A stretch of DNA of 64,000 bases, taken from positions 1 to 64,000 of the forward strand of contig JAVXUO010000599.1 of assembly GCA_033065855.1 (NCBI GenBank), in the 5' to 3' direction. Positions 58,535 to 64,000 of the stretch are shown here, in pieces. This DNA comes from Escallonia rubra (taxonomy: Eukaryota > Streptophyta > Magnoliopsida > Escalloniales > Escalloniaceae). The position numbers and the translations under genes were made by a program. Each line of letters starts with the position of its first letter. Position 1 is the first letter of the stretch. The notes beneath the pieces were generated by a model. That model did no database searches, was not told the origin of the DNA, and saw nothing but the letters and a program-made list of their open reading frames with translations.

Positions 58535-59104
58535 CTAAATGTTATATCTCTTGTGCATAATCATGCAAGTTGCACTTCACATGCTTGAACATTATTTCAT
58601 ATGCTTATAGCATGCTTTGGTTGATTTTTCTCTTTCCAAAATTATTGTTTTTGTTGATATTCATTTAATCTCATTTTTCTATATTTATTTGCACACACCT
58701 ATATTTCTAAATTCTTTACACTTCTTTTTATGTGCTATTTTTGTAAAATGTGTGTGGTACACCTTTTGATGGGTATTCAAGTACTTATGTTTTCTTGTTT
58801 GAATGCCCTTGTTGGCTATATTGATTATCCATGGATGGATACATAAGTTGATCACCTTCACACACACTTGATCTTTTTCAATGATGTCAAAAGGGGGAGA
58901 AAATATTGTTGATTCATACTTGAGTGGATTTGATATGAGCATATATTATTTTTAGATAGGGGGAGCCTATATTGCTTAAGATAGGGGGAGCTTATCGTCA
59001 TGATTCTTCTTTTAACCCCTTATGGTTTATAATTGAGATTTTCATGTTTCTTTACGTTTATTATCTTATATATCTCATATTATTTGAATCAATGTTTGCC
59101 ATCA
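58535..59104 (+). other. Copia-3 region between pol and 3' LTR
   Basis: About 570 bp, AT-rich, without a coding frame. It includes a repeated 'gggggagcttat' / 'gggggagcctat' motif near 58960-58995. Confidence 0.6.
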
Positions 59105-59120
59105 TAAAAAATGGGGAGAT
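59105..59120 (+). other. Copia-3 polypurine tract
   Basis: 'aaaaaatggggagat' immediately before the LTR. Confidence 0.8.
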
Positions 59121-60388
59121 TGTTAACCATACGGTTATTTAACCTAGGATTATATTTGGTTTTGATGATAACCAACATTGATGTTTATGTTGTCTAACAT
59201 GCATTGAGTTGATGAAGCAATAGGAACAATCTCATACTCATGCAAACGGACTATTAGACGAGCAACACGGTCAAAGACTCTCAACGGAACGCATCAAAGA
59301 AGAAATTCGTCGATTGAATTTTTCATGCTTTTATTTCTTTCTTTGTAAACTAGACATAGAGAGATGATCGTTACGATGACTGTATACCTAGAACTTGCCC
59401 ATAGGTTTTCCTTGCATGCATAAAAGTTTTTCATACTTTAAAAACAAGGAAACTGCATTTTCAGGAATGCAGTCGACTGCATTGGAATGCAGTCGACTGC
59501 AAGTTGGGCAGTGAAGTATTAGAGTCAACTGCATTGGAATGCAGTCGACTGCAATACTTCCAGTAGCCTATTACAGTCGAATGCATTGGATTACAGTCGA
59601 CTGCAAGTTGGAAATTTGAATTTCCAATGGCTACTTTGGGAATATAGTCGACTGTAATGGGACATTGCAGTCGACTGTATTTACCGTTTTGGCGCATTTA
59701 ATGCTTCACCTACTCCAAACAGTCATATTTATTTCCACCTCTATAAATACTCATTTTGGGCATTGTTTTGATTCATCAATTGCATTCAAAGCTCTTTTAT
59801 CTTTCATATTCTCAAAGATCAAAGCAATTGTTCAATCTCTCTTGGTTTTCATTGTTTTCTCATCCATTTCAAGAGAGCATTTATTGTGAGCTTACACTTG
59901 AGAGATATACACTTTCATAAAGTCATCATACACCCATCTCTCTTGTTCTAGTGCTTAAACTTGTACTCATCTACTTATTGAGAGTGAAATCTTGTACACA
60001 ATTCTTCATCTAAAGGTTCTTATATCAAAGCTTGGGGTTGTCAAGCTTTGGAGCTTTAGGATTGTCAAAGCTTGTTCTTGATGTGGGCATAGCATCAAGG
60101 GATTCTAAGAGGTTCGATCTTGACCCGTAAGGAAGATCATACTAGTGGATTCTAGGGACTTCCTTGAAGGGGTGGACGTAGGCTTGAGGGTATATCAAGC
60201 CGAACCATTTAAATCTTCTTGTCAAGTATCTCTAAACCTTTCTCTCTTTACATTATTCGTTTTACATTTGTGTTGAGATTGGTTAGTTTGCATATTTAAG
60301 TTATTGAGATTGAGGTTTGTTGTTTGTTAATCTTTAAAGTAGTCTTAAAACCCTATTCACCCCCCTTTAGGTTTTCTTTTCGGTTTCA
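59121..60388 (+). repeat. Family B LTR shared by copia-3 and a truncated downstream unit (1,268 bp)
   Basis: Starts TGTTAACC and ends GGTTTCA. It acts as the copia-3 3' LTR, but is directly followed by an intact primer-binding site and gag start, as a 5' LTR would be. Palindrome array at 59459-59680. Confidence 0.92.
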
Positions 60389-60615
60389 AGTGGTATCAGA
60401 GCCTCGGCTCTTGTTATATTGGGTAACGCTAAGAGAGTTAATCGATCATGGCTTACGTTGGGGGTATGGAGGGTAGTTCTACCACTAAGTCTCCATTGTT
60501 TAATGGGACCAATTATAGTGTGTGGAAACCTAAGATGAAAATCTACGTAGAATCTTAAGACTATGAGATGTGGGATATTGTTGAGAATGACCCATTCGTT
60601 CCGATAAAGGTGGTT
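60389..60615 (+). pseudogene. Truncated family B unit: primer-binding site and gag start, plus-strand arm
   Basis: 'tggtatcagagc' at 60391-60402, two bases after the LTR, then the family B gag start ('MAYVGGMEGS') near 60448. The arm ends at 'ggtggtt' (60615), where the mirror junction begins. Its mirror copy is 60696-60922. Confidence 0.88.
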
Positions 60616-60695
60616 CTAATCAAAGAATCTTAATATCTTGTCAAGAATCTTAATATCACCGCCATCCAAGAATCAAAGAATCTTAATATCTTGTC
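60616..60695. other. Filler DNA at the head-to-head junction
   Basis: 80 bp made of 'caaagaatcttaatatcttg' twice, a partial third copy, and 'accgccatccaagaatc'. The last two match a stretch of the same family's gag at about 54178-54213. Two copies of the gag start face each other across it. This looks like templated filler from double-strand break repair. Confidence 0.8.
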
Positions 60696-60922
60696 AACCA
60701 CCTTTATCGGAACGAATGGGTCATTCTCAACAATATCTCACATCTCAGAGTCTTGAGATTCTAAGTAGATTTTCATCTTAAGTTTCCACACACTATAATT
60801 GGTCCCATTAAACAATGGAGGCCTAGTGGTAGAACTACCCTCCATACCCCCAACGTAAGCCATGATCGATTAACTCTCTTGGCGTTACCCAATATAACAA
60901 AAGCCGAGGCTCTGATACCACT
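60696..60922 (-). pseudogene. Truncated family B unit: gag start and primer-binding site, minus-strand arm
   Basis: Mirror of 60389-60615. The gag start lies near 60863 (minus) and the primer-binding site, 'gctctgatacca' read on the plus strand, at 60909-60920. The LTR follows two bases later. Confidence 0.88.
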
Positions 60923-62188
60923 TGAAACCAAAAAGATAACCCTAGAGAGGGGTGAATAGGGTTTTATGACTACTTTAAAGATTAACAAACAACAAACCTC
61001 AATCTCAATAACTTAAATAAGCAAACTAACCAATCTCAACACAAATGTAAAACGATAATGTAAAGAGAGAAAGGTTTAGAGATACTTGACAAGAAGATTT
61101 AAATGGTTCGGCTTGATATACCCTCAAGCCTACGTCCACCCCTTCAAGGAAGTCCCTTGAAAGGCCCTAGAATCCACTAGTATGATCTTCCTTACGGGTC
61201 AAGATCGAACCTCTTACAATCCCTTGATGCTATGCCCACATCAAGAACAAGCTTTGACAATCCCAAAGCTCCAAAGCTTGACAACCCCAAGCTTTGATAC
61301 AAGAACCTTTAGATGAAGAATTGTGTACAAGATTTCACTCTCAATAAGTAGATGAGTACAAGTTTAAGCACTAGAACAAGAGAGATGAGTGTATGATGAC
61401 TTTATGAAAGTGTATATCTCTCAAGTGTAAGCTCACAATAAATGCTTTCTTGAAAAGGATGAGAAAACAATGAAAACCAAGAGAGATTGAACAATTGCTT
61501 TGATCTTTGAGAATATGAAAGATAAGAGAGCTTTGAATGCAATTGATGAATCAAAACAATGCCCAAAATGAGTATTTATAGAGGTGGGAATAAATATGAC
61601 CGTTTGGAGTAGGTGGAGCATTAAATGCGCCAAAACGGTAAATGCAGTCGACTGCAATGTCCCATTGCAGTCGACTGTATTCCCAAAGTAGCCGTTGGAA
61701 ATTCAAATTTCCAACTTGCAGTCGACTGTAATCCAATGCAGTCGACTGTAATAGGCTACTGGAAGTATTGCAGTCGACTGCATTCCAATGCAGTCGACTG
61801 TAATACCTCACTGCCCAACTTGCAGTCGACTGCATTCCAATGCAGTCGACTGTATTCCTGAAAATGCAGTTTCCTTGTTTTTAAAGTATGAAAAACTTTT
61901 ATGCATGCAAGGGAAACCTATGGGCAAGTTCTAGGTAACGATCATCTCTCTATGTCTAGTTTACAAAGAAGGAAATAAAAGCATGAAAAATTCAATCGAC
62001 AAATTCCTTCTTTGATGCGTTCCGTTGAGAGTCTTTGACCGTGTTGCTCGTCTAATAGTCCGTTTGCATGAGTATGAGATTGTTCCTATTGCTTCATCAA
62101 CTCAATGCATGTTAGACAACATAAACATCGATGTTGGTTATCATCAAAATCAAATATAATCCTAGGTTAAATAACCGTAGGGTTAACA
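60923..62188 (-). repeat. Family B LTR, minus strand, shared by copia-4 and the mirrored arm (1,266 bp)
   Basis: Read on the plus strand it starts TGAAACC and ends GGTTAACA. It is a close inverted copy of 59121-60388. The array at 61640-61860 has eight exact copies of CAGTCGACTG, the most of any copy in the window. It serves as the 3' LTR of copia-4. Confidence 0.92.
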
Positions 62189-62205
62189 ATCTCCCCCTTT
62201 TTTAT

Positions 62206-62777
62206 GATGGCAAACATTGATTCAAATAATATGAGATAGATAAGATAATAAATGTAAAGAAACATGACAATCTCAATTATAAACCATAAAGGGTCATGAG
62301 AAGAAATCATGACAAGAAGCTCCCCCTATCTTAAGCAATATAGGGCTCCTCCTAACTCAAGTAATATATGCTCATATCAAATCCACACAAGTATGAATCA
62401 ACAATATTTTCTTCCCCTTTTGACATCATTGAAAAAGATCGAGGGTGTGTGTGAAAGTGATCAACTTATGTATCCATCCATAGATAATCAATATAGCCAA
62501 CAAGGGCATTCAAACAAGAAAAAATAAGTACTTGAATACCCATCAAAAGGTGTACCAAGCACCTTTTACAAAAATAGCAAAAAAAAGAAGTGTAAAGTAT
62601 TTAGAAATATAAGTGTGTGCAAATCAATAAAGACAAATGAGATTAAAAGTATATCAACAAAATCAATAATTTTGAAAAGAGAAAAATCAACCAAAGCATG
62701 CTATAAGCATATGAAAGAATGTTCAAGCATGTAAAGAGCAACTAGTATGTTTATGCACAAGATATAAAATAACCTAG
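62206..62777 (-). other. Copia-4 region between pol and 3' LTR
   Basis: AT-rich, no coding frame, the mirror counterpart of 58535-59104. Confidence 0.6.
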
Positions 62778-64000
62778 TCACATAGGTGAAGACATGCCAA
62801 GTTTTCTTCTAAGAGCGGTAAACCTCTTTGAATCTAACGGTTTAGTAAAGATATCCGCCAATTGGTTATTTGTGTCCACGAAATCGAGAACGATATCACC
62901 TTTTTGCACATGATCGCAAATAAAATGGTATTTGATTTCTATGTGCTTAGTGCGTGAATGTTGGATGGGATTTTTGCTCAAGTCAATGGCACTAGTGTTA
63001 TCACATAAGATAGGTATGTGATCATACTTGAGTCCAAAATCCAAAAGGGTTTGTTTCATCCAAAGAATTTGTGCACAACAAGCACCAACCGCCATATATT
63101 CGGCTTCGGTGGTAGAGAGTGCAACCGAGTTTTGTTTTTTGGAACTCCAAGAAACAAGATAGTGACCTAGGAATTGGCAACCTCCACTAGTACTTTTCCG
63201 CTCGATTTTACAACCGGCATAGTCGGCGTCGGAGTAACCAATTAGGTCAAAAAAAGATGTGTTTCTAGGAAACCATAACCCTAAATCGTGAGTGCCCTTA
63301 AGATATCTAAGGATTCTCTTGACGGCAACCAAATGAGATTCCTTAGGACAAGCTTGAAATCTAGCACATAAACAAACACTAAACATTATATCGGGTCTAC
63401 TTGCGGTAAGGTAAAGGAGTGATCCGATCATACCTCGATAGCGCTTAATATCAACATCCTTACCCTTTTCATCTTTATCAAGCTTTAATGAAGAGCTCAT
63501 TGGAGTGTCAAAGGCATTTGATGCCATTTCAAATCTCTTAAGTAGCTCTTTGGTGTATTTGGCTTGGTTGATAAAGATTTCATCCTTGCTTTGTTTGATT
63601 TGCAATCCAAGGAAGAAGGTGAGTTCTCCCATCATGCTCATTTCAAACTCCTTACTCATACAAGAAGCAAACTCTTCGCACAAGGATCCATTAGTAGCAC
63701 CAAATATAATATCATCAACATAAATTTGCACCAACAATAAGTCCTTGCCCTTAGATTTTATAAAAAGAGTGGTGTCAAGTTTTCCTCTTGAAAAACCATT
63801 TTCTAAAAGAAAACTACTTAGCCTTTCATACCAAGCTCTAGGAGCTTGTTTTAAACCATAAAGAGCTTTGCTAAGCTCGAAAACATGGTTTGGAAATTTT
63901 TCATGTTCAAAGCCGGGAGGTTGAGCCACATAAACCTCATCCGAAATAAAACCATTTAGAAAAGGCACTCTTGACATCCATTTGAAAGAGTTTAAAATCT
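62778..64000 (-). pseudogene. Copia-4 pol, RT and RNase H part (incomplete in the window)
   Basis: A minus-strand frame of nearly 400 residues. RT part: 'LYGLKQAPRAWYE' near 63830, 'YVDDIIFGA' near 63700 and 'MMGELTFFLGLQIKQS' near 63610. RNase H part: 'YSDADYAGC' near 63220, 'KSTSGGCQFLG' near 63180, 'LSTTEAEYMA' near 63100 and 'ADIFTKPLDSKRF' near 62840. It closely resembles copia-3. Treated as part of a retroelement whose completeness cannot be judged from this window. Confidence 0.9.

Larger units (their letters stand above)
52242..60388 (+). mobile_element. Copia-3: Ty1/copia retrotransposon, family B
   Basis: LTR, primer-binding site, gag, pol, polypurine tract, LTR, 8,147 bp. The LTRs look roughly 95-96 percent identical by eye. 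It has about five or six breaks in otherwise long coding stretches, so it is a fairly young fossil. The left flank is 'tcagt', but there is no matching right flank. The second LTR is followed directly by another primer-binding site and gag start, so that LTR is shared with a truncated downstream unit. UBN2 gag, long LTRs and the RNase H signature suggest the Sirevirus (SIRE/Maximus) lineage. No extra region after pol is present. Confidence 0.92.
60923..64000 (-). mobile_element. Copia-4: Ty1/copia retrotransposon, family B, cut by the window edge
   Basis: The 3' LTR, polypurine tract (62189-62205, minus), region after pol and a long RNase H/RT stretch are visible; the rest lies beyond 64000. 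The visible coding part shows no obvious break, and the LTR retains the best palindrome array, so it is probably the youngest retroelement in the window. The 5' LTR and right target site are outside the window. Confidence 0.9.

Noticed and set aside
1-64000. CRISPR array, bacterial operons or organellar insertion
   Set aside because: No regularly spaced repeats with unique spacers, no bacterial-type gene arrangement, and no chloroplast or mitochondrial genes recognised. The repeats found are tandem or transposon-derived.

Overview
This window looks like repeat-rich intergenic DNA from a flowering plant, probably a eudicot. The reasons are Ty1/copia retrotransposons primed by initiator Met-tRNA, L1-type LINEs, a Stowaway-like MITE, a Helitron, a hAT and a MULE, around one intron-containing host gene for a DUF309-family protein. 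Apart from that gene, nearly everything recognisable is mobile DNA, much of it nested.

Layout. 1-1532: GC-rich tandem repeats, then plain sequence. 1550-19455: one old minus-strand L1 LINE (LINE-1) bounded by a 17-bp target duplication. It is split by a MITE (1885-2237), a copia element (copia-1, 3827-13517) and a solo copia LTR (17184-17844). 19699 to about 24100: a decayed minus-strand copia remnant split by a Helitron (21423-22303). 24150-25514: no gene, with an 88-bp tandem duplication and a GGT-rich tract. 25515 to about 41700: a second minus-strand LINE (LINE-2). It is split by a hAT transposon (26207-31336), which carries a MULE with a captured gene-like reading frame (28958-30087). 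It is split again by copia-2 (31796-41540), whose gag region holds a gypsy-type solo LTR (38177-39884). 43091-46298: the three-exon DUF309 gene, minus strand. 46350-52241: intergenic DNA with a large (3.4 kb) solo LTR at 48036-51466. 52242-64000: copia-3 on the plus strand, then a mirror-image junction at 60616-60695 leading into copia-4 on the minus strand, which runs off the window.

The two LINEs, the hAT, the MULE, three copia insertions (copia-1, copia-2 and the small solo LTR) and the gypsy solo LTR have both ends fixed by target-site duplications read directly from the sequence, so their nesting order is well supported. Copia-1, copia-2 and the small solo LTR share one LTR family (family A). 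Copia-3 and copia-4 are a second, Sirevirus-like family (family B) whose LTRs carry arrays of a perfect 10-bp palindrome.

The most unusual structure is the head-to-head family B arrangement. Two LTRs, each followed by a primer-binding site and a gag start, face each other across 80 bp of filler made of repeated gag scraps. Next are the gene-carrying MULE and an extra reading-frame region between pol and the 3' LTR of copia-1. Percent identities and relative ages are by eye; no alignment or database search was run.
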